Assembly (NCBI GenBank): GCA_963696025.1
Contig: CAVOII010000012.1
Coordinates: forward strand, 186,001-250,000
DNA length: 64,000 nucleotides
Direction: 5' to 3'
Source of the DNA: JABCYV01 sp963696025
Lineage (GTDB): Bacteria > Acidobacteriota > Terriglobia > Terriglobales > Acidobacteriaceae
Every line of letters starts with the position of its first letter. Position 1 is the first letter of the stretch. The position numbers and the translations under genes were made by a program. The notes beneath the pieces were generated by a model. It made no database searches. It was not told the origin of the DNA and was given only the letters and a program-made list of their open reading frames with translations. Below are positions 38,278-46,141 of the stretch, in pieces.

Positions 38278-39615
38278 ATGGCAACAAATGGCAAGGCTTC
38301 AGCACGGATGATGGATTGGACTTCAAACCCACGCTGGGTGGGTATAACCCGACCTTACAGTTTCGACCAGGTTGAGCGGCTGCAGGGCTCGATCCACATT
38401 GAATACACGCTGGCTCAACAAGGCGCCGAACGGCTTTGGAACCTGCTGCACACCGAGCCTTACGTTGCGGCGCTGGGAGCCATGACGGGCAATCAGGCGA
38501 TTCAGCAGGTAAACGCCGGACTGCAGGCGATCTATGTGAGCGGATGGCAGGCGGCCGCCGATGCCAACGATGCGGGGCAGATGTATCCCGATCAGAGCCT
38601 TTACCCCGCCGACAGCGTGCCGAATCTCGTCCGGCGCATCAACCAGGCGCTGATGCGTGCCGACCAGATTCATCATTCTGAAGGCAAGAATGGAATTCAT
38701 TGGTTTGCGCCTCTGGTCGCTGATGCGGAAGCCGGGTTCGGTGGCAACCTGAACGCGTTCGAGTTGATGAAGGCGATGATCGAAGCCGGTGCAGCTTGCG
38801 TGCATTTCGAGGATCAGCTTTCTTCTGCCAAGAAGTGCGGACATCTGGGCGGGAAAGTGCTGGTTCCGACTGCGGAGGCGATTCAGAAACTGGTCGCAGC
38901 CCGGCTGGCGGCCGACGTGACGGGCGTCCCCACGCTGATCCTGGCGCGGACTGACGCTAATAGCGCCCACTTGCTGACCAGTGACATCGATCCACGCGAC
39001 CGGGAGTTCCTGACTGGCCAGAGAACGGCTGAGGGCTTTTACTGCATCCGCGGCGGCCTGGAGTCGGCCATTGCGCGCGGCTTGGCTTACGCGCCGTACG
39101 TAGACCTGCTTTGGTGCGAAACTTCAGAGCCGAACCTGGAAGAGGCGCGTCGCTTCGCCGAAGGAGTGCATGCGAGGTATCCGGGCAAGCTGCTGGCATA
39201 TAACTGCTCGCCGTCGTTCAACTGGAGGAAGAAGCTGGACGACGCCACCATCGCGAGTTTCCAGAAGGAACTTGCAGCCATGGGCTACAGATTCCAGTTC
39301 ATCACGCTGGCGGGTTTCCACTCCCTCAACCTGAGCATGTTCGAGCTGGCGCGGGAGTATCAACGCAGCGGAATGACTGCTTATGCCCAATTGCAAGACG
39401 AAGAATTCAGCAGCGCAGACCGGTTCGGATACGAAGCTGTGAAACATCAGCGCTTTGTCGGTACAGGCTACTTCGACATGGTCACGCAGGTGATCGCGGG
39501 CGGAACCTCATCCACCACCGCGCTTGCGGGGTCGACGGAGGCGGAACAGTTCACGCAGGAGATCGCTTTGCCAGACGGGTCTGCCGAAGATATGCTGCAG
39601 CCATCTGGGGATTAG
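38278..39615 (+). CDS. aceA: Isocitrate lyase
   Basis: First enzyme of the glyoxylate shunt, splitting isocitrate to glyoxylate and succinate; 445 residues. The catalytic signature KKCGHLGGKVL holds the active-site Cys. VHFEDQLSSAKKCGHLGGKV, ADAEAGFGGNLNAFELMKAM, RTDANSAHLL and YNCSPSFNWRKKLDD are typical. AAGGAC precedes the ATG at 38278. A long intrinsic terminator ends the aceBA unit. Confidence 0.97.
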   Translation: MATNGKASARMMDWTSNPRWVGITRPYSFDQVERLQGSIHIEYTLAQQGAERLWNLLHTEPYVAALGAMTGNQAIQQVNAGLQAIYVSGWQAAADANDAGQMYPDQSLYPADSVPNLVRRINQALMRADQIHHSEGKNGIHWFAPLVADAEAGFGGNLNAFELMKAMIEAGAACVHFEDQLSSAKKCGHLGGKVLVPTAEAIQKLVAARLAADVTGVPTLILARTDANSAHLLTSDIDPRDREFLTGQRTAEGFYCIRGGLESAIARGLAYAPYVDLLWCETSEPNLEEARRFAEGVHARYPGKLLAYNCSPSFNWRKKLDDATIASFQKELAAMGYRFQFITLAGFHSLNLSMFELAREYQRSGMTAYAQLQDEEFSSADRFGYEAVKHQRFVGTGYFDMVTQVIAGGTSSTTALAGSTEAEQFTQEIALPDGSAEDMLQPSGD

Positions 39616-39639
39616 CTCGACAGCGTTTTTCCATCCAAC

Positions 39640-39683
39640 AGCCGCTCTCTTTCGCGCAAATCGCGAGGGTGAGCGGCTTTTTT
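39640..39683 (+). terminator. Intrinsic terminator after aceBA
   Basis: AGCCGCTC (39640-39647) pairs with GAGCGGCT (39671-39678), with an inner TCGCG/CGCGA stem, followed by TTTTT. Confidence 0.92.
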
Positions 39684-39869
39684 CATTACGAAAGCGGCCC
39701 GGAGCAGGTTTCCTTATGGGGGCAGACGCAAAGTCGGCAACTGGCGCGGATTTCCACAGTTGACTTTCACAACAGACGGGAGCTAAATAGGGCCGCTAGG
39801 TTTCCCACTCAGCGAGTACATTCTTTGCCCGTGCGCGCTGGGGGCAAACGAGACCTGCCAGGAGAGAGA

Positions 39870-40151
39870 ATGAATAAAGCCGATCTCATTGACCGAATCG
39901 CAGCTAGCTGCCGCATCAGCAAGGCCCAGGCGGCTACCGCTATCGACACCAGCGTCGACAGCATCACCTCTGCTCTGAAAAAAGGAGATCGGGTGGCGCT
40001 AATTGGTTTTGGCACCTTCTCAGTCTCGCAGAGAAAAGCCCGCAACGGGCGCAACCCGCAGACGGGCGCCACCATTAAGATCGCTGCCCGCAAAGTAGCA
40101 AAGTTTTCAGCCGGAGCCGAGCTCCGGAAGGCGGTTAACCGTAGCAAGTAG
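39870..40151 (+). CDS. HU-family nucleoid protein
   Basis: 93 residues, normal HU length. MNKADLIDRIAASCRISKAQ, FGTFSVSQRKARNGRNPQTG and the DNA-arm end IKIAARKVAKFSAGAELRKA match HU. Basic residues dominate. The ATG at 39870 has GAGAGAG nearby; the frame runs open upstream without similarity. Followed by a strong terminator, so it is a single-gene unit. Confidence 0.95.
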   Translation: MNKADLIDRIAASCRISKAQAATAIDTSVDSITSALKKGDRVALIGFGTFSVSQRKARNGRNPQTGATIKIAARKVAKFSAGAELRKAVNRSK

Positions 40152-40170
40152 GGACGAGCTTTTGGGTCTG

Positions 40171-40200
40171 AACGGCAGGGGGTCGGCCCTGCCGTTTTTT
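40171..40200 (+). terminator. Intrinsic terminator after HU gene
   Basis: AACGGCAGGG (40171-40180) pairs with CCCTGCCGTT (40187-40196) around GGTCGG, followed by T residues. Confidence 0.95.
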
Positions 40201-40296
40201 GTTTGGTTTAGTGACGTCGACCTTTCATACCCGGCGGTTGCTGAATCCACGAGCCGTCCGATAGAATCTAATGGTTCGAAACGAGGTCGCAGATCC

Positions 40297-40524
40297 ATGA
40301 AAGCAGCCATTCATCCCGCTTACAACGAAGTACGCGTCATGTGCGCGTGCGGCAACAGCTTCGCCACCCGGTCGACCCATAAGGGTGATATCCACGTGGA
40401 AATCTGCTCGAACTGCCATCCTTTCTACACTGGCAAGCAGAAGCTCGTAGACACTGCCGGTCGTGTGGAGCGCTTCCGCCGCAAGTACGCGAAGAAGGAA
40501 GAGGCGGTGCCGGCAAAAAAGTAA
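40297..40524 (+). CDS. rpmE: 50S ribosomal protein L31
   Basis: 75 residues. CACGNSF and CSNCHPFYTGKQKLVD supply four cysteines, so this is the zinc-binding (C+) form. AGRVERFRRKY follows as usual and a Lys/Ala/Glu tail ends it. The ATG at 40297 begins the conserved MKAAIHP. Confidence 0.96.
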   Translation: MKAAIHPAYNEVRVMCACGNSFATRSTHKGDIHVEICSNCHPFYTGKQKLVDTAGRVERFRRKYAKKEEAVPAKK

Positions 40525-40550
40525 GATTTCTTTGCCGCAGTTTCAAGTGC

Positions 40551-40580
40551 AGCCCTCGTCGATAGCGGGGGCTTTGTTTT
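40551..40580 (+). terminator. Intrinsic terminator after rpmE
   Basis: AGCCCTCG (40551-40558) pairs with CGGGGGCT (40566-40573), with one G-U pair, followed by TTGTTTT. Confidence 0.8.
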
Positions 40581-40618
40581 GGGTGATCAAGCAAAAGATG
40601 ACCAAGTAGAATAAGACC

Positions 40619-41740
40619 GTGCGCAAGCAATGGCACAATCTAAGCGATGTAGGCGCGGGCGTCCCCACCCGCGCTGGATTCGTAACGCCTGTGCCCGGTC
40701 GAGTGTCGATCGGCGGGCTGGAGATAGCTCCGGCAACCGTGCTTGCACCCATGGCTGGGGTCACCGACACCGTCTTCCGACGCTTCATTCGCAACCTGGG
40801 CGGGTGCGGGCTGATCATGACCGAGTTCACCTCGGCCGACGGCGTCCTTCGCGCGAAAGACAAAAAAGCCAGGCGCTATCTGCATTTCTATGAGGACGAG
40901 CATCCGATCTCGGCGCAGCTTTTCGGCAGCGATCCCAAAGTGATGGCGGAGGCGGCGCGGATGGTCGAGGGCCTTGGCTTCGATCTGGTCGACCTCAACC
41001 TCGGCTGTCCGGCCAAAAAGGTGGTGAAGTGCAACGGCGGTTCGGGACTGTTGCGCGACCTTCCTGCCATCGGGGAAATCTTTCAGGCGGTCCGGGCAGC
41101 GGTGAAGATTCCTTTCACGGTGAAGTTCCGCGCCGGCTGGAATGATGACAACATCGTCTGCGTAGAGCTGGCGAAGATGGCCGAAGACTGCGGTTTGTGC
41201 GCGGTGGCGCTGCATGCTCGTACGCGGGAACAGGGTTATAGCGGCAACGCCCGCTGGGAGTGGATCGGCGCGGTGAAACAGACAGTGAAGATTCCCGTGA
41301 TTGGGAATGGCGATATCCGCACGCCGCAGGACGCTTGCGCCATGGTGGCGCAGACTGGATGCGACGCGGTGATGATCGGGCGCACGGCGCCGTCGAATCC
41401 GTGGATCTTCCGGCAGATTCAGCAGTATTGTAATGGTGTGGGGACAGCGGCCGGCTGTCCGGTTGAGCGGAGCTCCGATTCTCCTTATGACGAGCCTAGC
41501 GAAGCGGATCGCTACGAAATGATTCGTACCTACTTCCAGATGCTGATCGAGGAAGAGCTGCCGGATGCGGTCGGCAAGATGAAGCAGTTTGCGTCGTGGT
41601 TTACTCACGGTGTGCCCGGCGGCGCGGCGCTGAGGAAGGCAATCTACGAATCGAAGAGCGCGGTGGAGATTCTGGGGAAGGTAGAAGAGTTCTTTGAGCG
41701 CACTCTCCAGCCGGTTGCTGTAACGGCCCACCAAGGGTAG
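40619..41740 (+). CDS. dusB: tRNA-dihydrouridine synthase DusB-like, with in-frame repeat insert
   Basis: FMN enzyme reducing uridine in tRNA; about 373 residues. LAPMAGVTDTVFRR, LVDLNLGCPAKKVVKCNGGS (with the catalytic Cys), LHARTREQGYSG, VIGNGDIRTPQDA and VMIGRTAPSNPWIF are conserved. Residues about 271-294 (NGVGTAAGCPVERSSDSPYD) fall between the barrel and the helical domain and derive from the GTGGGGACAGC/GGCTGTCC element (compare 16738-16770). The first 30 residues (DVGAGVPTRAGF) also read through a TAGGCGCGGGCGTCCCCACC repeat, so the true start may be a GTG near 40690-40702, before SIGGLEIAP. Confidence 0.93.
   Translation: MRKQWHNLSDVGAGVPTRAGFVTPVPGRVSIGGLEIAPATVLAPMAGVTDTVFRRFIRNLGGCGLIMTEFTSADGVLRAKDKKARRYLHFYEDEHPISAQLFGSDPKVMAEAARMVEGLGFDLVDLNLGCPAKKVVKCNGGSGLLRDLPAIGEIFQAVRAAVKIPFTVKFRAGWNDDNIVCVELAKMAEDCGLCAVALHARTREQGYSGNARWEWIGAVKQTVKIPVIGNGDIRTPQDACAMVAQTGCDAVMIGRTAPSNPWIFRQIQQYCNGVGTAAGCPVERSSDSPYDEPSEADRYEMIRTYFQMLIEEELPDAVGKMKQFASWFTHGVPGGAALRKAIYESKSAVEILGKVEEFFERTLQPVAVTAHQG
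41437..41480. repeat. Family C element inside dusB
   Basis: GTGGGGACAGCGGCCGGCTG then TCCGGTTGAGCGGAGCTCC resembles the intergenic palindromes near 16738 and joins a family A fragment. Frame kept. Confidence 0.75.
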
Positions 41741-41741
41741 G

Positions 41742-41835
41742 GATCCTTCGACTGTGCCAAATCCCTCGCGAAGGCATTTGGCTTTTCTCAGGATGAGATC
41801 AAGCGAGGGATTTGGCTTCGCTGAGGATGACATGA
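41742..41835. repeat. Family A element with 14-base inverted arms
   Basis: GCCAAATCCCTCGC (41756-41769) is exactly complementary to GCGAGGGATTTGGC (41803-41816). GATCCTTCGACTG and CTCAGGATGAGATC / CTGAGGATGACATG ends mark two partial REP-like copies. It separates convergent dusB and the MBL gene. Confidence 0.8.
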
Positions 41836-41856
41836 AGACGGAGTCTCGTCTTGTGC

Positions 41857-42690
41857 CTATGGCTCTCTCGCCACCATCTTTCCCTTCTCATCTTTCTCCA
41901 CGTAAGCCCAGGGTGTGTTCGGATCGTGGGTGAACATGGTCAGCCATTTCTCCGGGATCGCCTCGGCGTAGTAATGCTTGCGGCTTTCGATAGTTTCAAG
42001 TGGATATAGATCGAAGGCCATCACCCAGTTCAACTCAACGTGCGCGTTGGTGGGAATCAGGTCGGAGATGTAGCAGGCGGTCTTTCCGCCGCTCTTGATA
42101 ATGACTGCTTGCATGTCCCTGGTATGCCCCGGGAAGACCTTCACGGAAATGCCTGGAGCAAGTTCCTGATCTCCATGGAGTAGCTTCATCTGACCGGTTT
42201 CGACGAGAGGGGCGTAATTTTCAGTGAGGTAACTGACCGCATCTCGCTGGTGTTCGTGCGCATGCTTCCATTCGCCTTCCTGCACGTAGTACTTCGCGTT
42301 GGGGAATGTGGCGACTACTTTTTCGCCTTGGCGCACCGTGTTCCAGCCGCAATGATCGAAGTGCAGATGGGTGTTGACGACGATGTTAACGTCCTCCGGA
42401 GTAATGCCCGCAGCCGCGAGATCGTCCAGCAAATGCGCGGGCTGACCGTAAAGCTTGGCCATTTTTTCAGGAAGCTTATTGCCGATGCCGGTTTCGATCA
42501 GCACAGTGTGGTCGCCGGTGCGCACCACGGCCGAATTCAAGCCGGCCGGCACGAGATTTTTCTCATCCACCTTCACTCTCTTTTGCCATAAGACTTTGGG
42601 AACCACTCCGAAGAAGGCTCCGCCGTCGAGGGGATAAGTACCGTCGGAAACAGCGGTGAGCTCGAAATCGCCGAGGATCAGCCGGTGCAT
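41857..42690 (-). CDS. MBL-fold metallo-hydrolase (lactonase-like)
   Basis: 277 residues from the ATG at 42690 (MHRLILGDFELTAVSDG). THLHFDHCGWN is the HxHxDH zinc motif and VFPGHTRDMQAV and YISDLIPTNAHVEL give the next His and Asp ligands, the arrangement of AHL-lactonase-like hydrolases. No signal peptide. The substrate cannot be told; quorum quenching is one option among many. The upstream frame (MIRCDRGANP) adds ten residues without support. Confidence 0.88.
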   Translation of the reverse strand: MHRLILGDFELTAVSDGTYPLDGGAFFGVVPKVLWQKRVKVDEKNLVPAGLNSAVVRTGDHTVLIETGIGNKLPEKMAKLYGQPAHLLDDLAAAGITPEDVNIVVNTHLHFDHCGWNTVRQGEKVVATFPNAKYYVQEGEWKHAHEHQRDAVSYLTENYAPLVETGQMKLLHGDQELAPGISVKVFPGHTRDMQAVIIKSGGKTACYISDLIPTNAHVELNWVMAFDLYPLETIESRKHYYAEAIPEKWLTMFTHDPNTPWAYVEKDEKGKMVAREP

Positions 42691-42842
42691 GGGATTGGCG
42701 CCTCGATCACAGCGTATCAAACCCGTCGAGCTGCGCTCGACATGGACGGGTCCCTTCGACTCCGCTCAGGGCAAGCTCCGCCCGTCCCACACGGGGCGGT
42801 GCCAGCTCAGCGTGCTAAAATCACAACAGCGCTATTCTTCAG
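42691..42842. repeat. Family A element between divergent genes
   Basis: GGTCCCTTCGACTCCGCTCA at 42749-42768 and CTCCGCCCGTCCCACACGGG (about 42776) are recognisable. This region must also hold the promoters of both flanking genes. Confidence 0.5.
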
Positions 42843-43976
42843 ATGCTTCCAGACGTGCAGAACCTAATGGAGTTGCAGCAGGCTGACCGGGAGATCCTTC
42901 GGCTGAAGGAGGAAATCGCGGCGCTGCCCAAAAGGGTAGCTGTGATTGAACAGAAGCTGGCCGGGACCAAGGCGGTGCTGGAGAACGCCAAAACCGGGGT
43001 CAAAGCTGACGAAGCTGCTCGCCGCAAGTATGAAACTGCTATTCAGGATTTGCAGCAGAAGATCTCCAAGTATCGCGATCAGTCGCTGGAAGTGAAGACC
43101 AACGACCAATACAAGGCGCTGATGCACGAGATCCAGTTCGCGGAACAGGACATTCGCGCTAACGAGGACAAAATCCTGGAGCTGATGGTCAATGCCGAAG
43201 AGCGAGAAAAGAGCGTGAAAGCGGCTGAAATAGAGCTCAAAGCGGAGATGGCGGAAATCGAAAAGGAAAAGAATGATGCTCGCCAGCGCACCGCCGAGGA
43301 CGAAAAGCAACTGGCAGACTGGCATGGCAGGCGGGACAAGGCGCGCGCCGGAGTGAATCCGGATTTGCTGCGCCACTACGATCGGGTGTCGAAGTTTCGT
43401 GGGACGGGCCTGGCCGAGGTGCGCGATCAGAAGTGTGTGGGCTGCCAGGTCGTGCTGCGGCCACAGACCTTCAACGAAGTGCGCATTGGGCAGATGGTGA
43501 TTTGCGAGTCCTGCCAGAGAATTCTGTACTTCGATCCGGCGAGCGAGACCGTGGAACAAGCCAACGCCGCAACCCGGCGCCGACGGCCGCGTCCAAAGGC
43601 GGATGCGGATCAGGCCTGGTACTACCGCGCCGAGTACGCGGACCACGGCGAGGTGTTCGTCGTATTCATCAATATCAATGTGGAAGGAAGCTCCAGCCGC
43701 CGGGTATACGATGCCCACTCTGGGCGCAAGCTGGGCGAGACTGAAACTCTTGTAGGCGATTATCACACTGCTTTCGCCTCAGACTTAGCACACGCGGTGC
43801 GGCTTAACGGTGCGTGGCCGGCTCCCGAGATTGAGGAGTGGGGTACCGAGATGCCAACCCGAGCGCTGGATTCGCTTTTTGCCGATTTGCTCGCCGCCCG
43901 CGCCGAGACCGCCAAGGGTCACGTGCACGCCAATCCTGCCGAAGCCATCACTTCTGAACATCCCGCCGCAAGCTAG
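42843..43976 (+). CDS. Coiled-coil zinc-ribbon protein (DUF164/CdsZ-type) with C-terminal extension
   Basis: 377 residues. A long coiled coil (about 5-180; LQQADREILRLKEEIAALPK) leads to a C4 zinc ribbon (CVGCQVVLRPQTFNEVRIGQ ... CESCQRILYF, about 197-235). This part equals the usual 240-residue family. About 140 further residues follow (AWYYRAEYADHGEVFVVFIN; NVEGSSSRRVYDAHSGRKLG), which I do not recognise. In other bacteria the family acts as an RNA-linked or secretion-associated adaptor, with no agreed role. Start at the ATG 42843; Met9 is possible. Confidence 0.82.
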   Translation: MLPDVQNLMELQQADREILRLKEEIAALPKRVAVIEQKLAGTKAVLENAKTGVKADEAARRKYETAIQDLQQKISKYRDQSLEVKTNDQYKALMHEIQFAEQDIRANEDKILELMVNAEEREKSVKAAEIELKAEMAEIEKEKNDARQRTAEDEKQLADWHGRRDKARAGVNPDLLRHYDRVSKFRGTGLAEVRDQKCVGCQVVLRPQTFNEVRIGQMVICESCQRILYFDPASETVEQANAATRRRRPRPKADADQAWYYRAEYADHGEVFVVFININVEGSSSRRVYDAHSGRKLGETETLVGDYHTAFASDLAHAVRLNGAWPAPEIEEWGTEMPTRALDSLFADLLAARAETAKGHVHANPAEAITSEHPAAS

Positions 43977-44109
43977 ATCAGGCCGTTCTTCTCGTTAAAT
44001 ATCCCCGGGGCTCACCTGGAACATGCAGGGGTCCTTCGACTGCGCGCTCAGTCGCAAGCGAGCGGGCGGGGCTCCGCTCAGGATGACAACGATCATTTAA
44101 GATTTGGTC
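43977..44109. repeat. Family A element, near-complete copy
   Basis: GGTCCTTCGACTGCGCGCTC (44032) to GCTCCGCTCAGGATGACAAC (44071-44090). This copy best matches the mnmG insert at 15005-15058. Confidence 0.7.
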
Positions 44110-45309
44110 ATGCCCAAGAAATTAAGCGTTGCTGCCATCGGGTTTCCTACGCTGACAATTTCTCGCCGTGGCGCGGACCGTTTGAAAGCCGGCCATGTGT
44201 GGGTGTATCGGTCGGATATTGTTTCGGTTGATGGAGCACTGCCGGGAGCGGTGGTTCAGGTTAGCGACGAACGGGGACGGTTTCTCGGGACAGCGTTTTA
44301 CAGCAGCTCATCCCAAATCGCTATACGCATGCTTTCGACGGAAGCTGTTAATGATCTGAGCCATCTGCTGAGGGAACGGATTAAAGCGGCAATCGCCTAT
44401 CGGGAACGCATCGTGGAGGACACGAATGCGTATCGTGTGGTTTTCAGCGAGGCGGATTTCCTGCCGGGATTGATTGTGGACCGCTACAACGACCTGCTGT
44501 TGCTCCAAGTCCTCACCCAAGCGATGGACGCTGAGCCGGTGCGTAGCCGAGTCTTGTCTGAACTGAGCGAACAGCTGAAGCCGGCGGCGATCGTTGAGCG
44601 AGTAGATCCCCGGATTCGCGAACTCGAGCAGCTTCCTTCCCGGCCCTCCAGCGTAATTCAGGGAGAAAAGAACAGCACGATCTTCTCCATGAACGGCGTC
44701 AAATTTCACTTCGATGCGTTCGAAGGGCAAAAAACCGGTGCCTTCCTCGACCAGCGCGAGAATTACGCCGCTGCGGCGAAATACGCCGAAGGCGAAGCAC
44801 TGGATGTTTTCTGCTACCAAGGCGGCTTCGCACTTCATCTTGCGCAGCGGTGCTCCAAAGTTACTGGTGTGGATAGTTCTCGGCCAGGGCTGGAAGTGGC
44901 GGAGCGAAACGCGACTCTAAATGGACGCGAGATGGAGTGGATTGAGGCCAATGCGTTTGATCTGCTCCGCGACTATGCGGACGCCGGGCGGCAATACGAC
45001 ACTATCATTCTGGATCCCCCGGCCTTCGCCAAGAGTCGGCGCAATCTGGACACGGCGATGCGCGGATATAAAGAGCTCAACCTTCGCGCCCTGAAGATGC
45101 TTCGGCCGGGCCGGATTCTGGTGACATGCTCGTGTTCTTATCACGTTAGCGAGGCAGACTTTCTAGAGGTGGTGGCCCAATCCGCCCGAGATGTCCACAG
45201 AAATCTTCGTATTCTGGAGAAGCGTATACAGGCCAAGGACCATCCCATACTGCTGACAGTTCCAGAGACTGCCTACCTCAAGTGCTTCGTGATGAGTGTA
45301 AGTTATTGA
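44110..45309 (+). CDS. RlmI-like 23S rRNA methyltransferase (PUA plus SAM domain)
   Basis: 399 residues. N-terminal PUA-like domain (LTISRRGADRLKAGHVWVYR; PGAVVQVSDERGRFLGTAFY), a linker (VVFSEADFLPGLIVDRYNDL) and a Rossmann methyltransferase domain: VFCYQGGFALHLAQ (SAM loop), VTGVDSSRPGLEVAERN, IILDPPAFAKSRR and LVTCSCSYH. RlmI makes m5C1962 in 23S rRNA; the DPPAF and CSCSYH motifs agree. The ATG at 44110 is preferred over an upstream TTG. Confidence 0.9.
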   Translation: MPKKLSVAAIGFPTLTISRRGADRLKAGHVWVYRSDIVSVDGALPGAVVQVSDERGRFLGTAFYSSSSQIAIRMLSTEAVNDLSHLLRERIKAAIAYRERIVEDTNAYRVVFSEADFLPGLIVDRYNDLLLLQVLTQAMDAEPVRSRVLSELSEQLKPAAIVERVDPRIRELEQLPSRPSSVIQGEKNSTIFSMNGVKFHFDAFEGQKTGAFLDQRENYAAAAKYAEGEALDVFCYQGGFALHLAQRCSKVTGVDSSRPGLEVAERNATLNGREMEWIEANAFDLLRDYADAGRQYDTIILDPPAFAKSRRNLDTAMRGYKELNLRALKMLRPGRILVTCSCSYHVSEADFLEVVAQSARDVHRNLRILEKRIQAKDHPILLTVPETAYLKCFVMSVSY

Positions 45310-45329
45310 ATATAAGTAGAATCATTATA

Positions 45330-45358
45330 TTGACAATAACGCACTCATATTTTAGCAT
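45330..45358 (+). promoter_or_regulatory. Candidate sigma-70 promoter for hsp20
   Basis: TTGACA (45330-45335), 17-base spacer, TAGCAT (45353-45358). It lies 80 bases before the hsp20 start in an AT-rich gap. No CIRCE element was seen. Confidence 0.55.
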
Positions 45359-45437
45359 CGCAACATACTAAAGCTTCATCCATAGTGATGGCGGCTCCAA
45401 CCGAGAATTTCTTGAATTTCAGAAGGAGGATTTAGCT

Positions 45438-45929
45438 ATGACCGTAATAACCCGTTGGGATCCTTTCCGTGAGTTCAGCACCCTGCAAGACCGCATGAAC
45501 CGGCTCTTCCGCGATTCGTACAGTGAGGGAGGCCGAGATGAATCCTTGACCACCAGCAACTTCGCACCTGCCGTGGACGTTTACGAAGATGAGCACAACG
45601 TCACGCTGAAGATTGAAGTTCCGGGAATCGACGAAAAAGACATTGACGTGCGCATTGAAAACAATGTTCTAACTGCGCACGGCGAGCGCAAGTTCGACAA
45701 GGAAGAGAAGGAAGAGAACTATCGCCGTATTGAGCGGCAGTATGGCAACTTCACCCGTTCCTTCACGCTCCCCAGCACGGTAGACCCTGAGAAAGTGACC
45801 GCTAATTATGAGAAAGGCGTTCTGAAGATCAGCTTGGCTAAGAAAGCCGAAGCCAAGCCGAAGCAGATCAAAGTCAACCTCGGCAGCGAAAAGACCCTGG
45901 AAGCCAAGGGCGCCGGCAAAGCCGCGTAA
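45438..45929 (+). CDS. Small heat-shock protein (Hsp20 family)
   Basis: 163 residues. N-terminal arm TRWDPFREFSTLQDRMNRLF, alpha-crystallin domain (about 42-140: APAVDVYEDEHNVTLKIEVP, GIDEKDIDVRIENNVLTAHG, RQYGNFTRSFTLPSTVD, ANYEKGVLKISLAKK), and a Lys/Ala-rich tail. ATP-independent holdase that keeps unfolding proteins soluble for ClpB, the next gene. AGAAGGAGG is a very strong ribosome-binding site. A terminator separates it from clpB. Confidence 0.97.
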   Translation: MTVITRWDPFREFSTLQDRMNRLFRDSYSEGGRDESLTTSNFAPAVDVYEDEHNVTLKIEVPGIDEKDIDVRIENNVLTAHGERKFDKEEKEENYRRIERQYGNFTRSFTLPSTVDPEKVTANYEKGVLKISLAKKAEAKPKQIKVNLGSEKTLEAKGAGKAA

Positions 45930-46141
45930 AGCGATGATCATGTGGGGACGGGTCTCCGATCCGTCCGCTCGAGCATAGCTCGACAGACTCCAATGGGAGG
46001 CGGTAGATGTAACCGTCTCCCGTCTTTGTTTGTAGAGGATTGTTGATTGGCTGGGCGAAGAACCTATGCATTTGGTCTAATAGGCCGGTTGCTTTGCTCC
46101 GGGTGACAATAGAAGGTTGTAAGTTGTAAGAGGATAAGGCT
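45930..46141. repeat. Family C element and gap before clpB
   Basis: TGTGGGGACGGGTCTCCGAT and CCGTCCGCTCGAGC at 45941-45975 belong to the GGGGACGGG family; the terminator at 45995-46030 follows. The last 60 bases should hold clpB's promoter. Confidence 0.5.
45995..46030 (+). terminator. Intrinsic terminator after hsp20
   Basis: GGGAGGCGGT (45995-46004) pairs with ACCGTCTCCC (46012-46021) including one G-U pair, followed by GTCTTTGTTTG. Confidence 0.8.
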
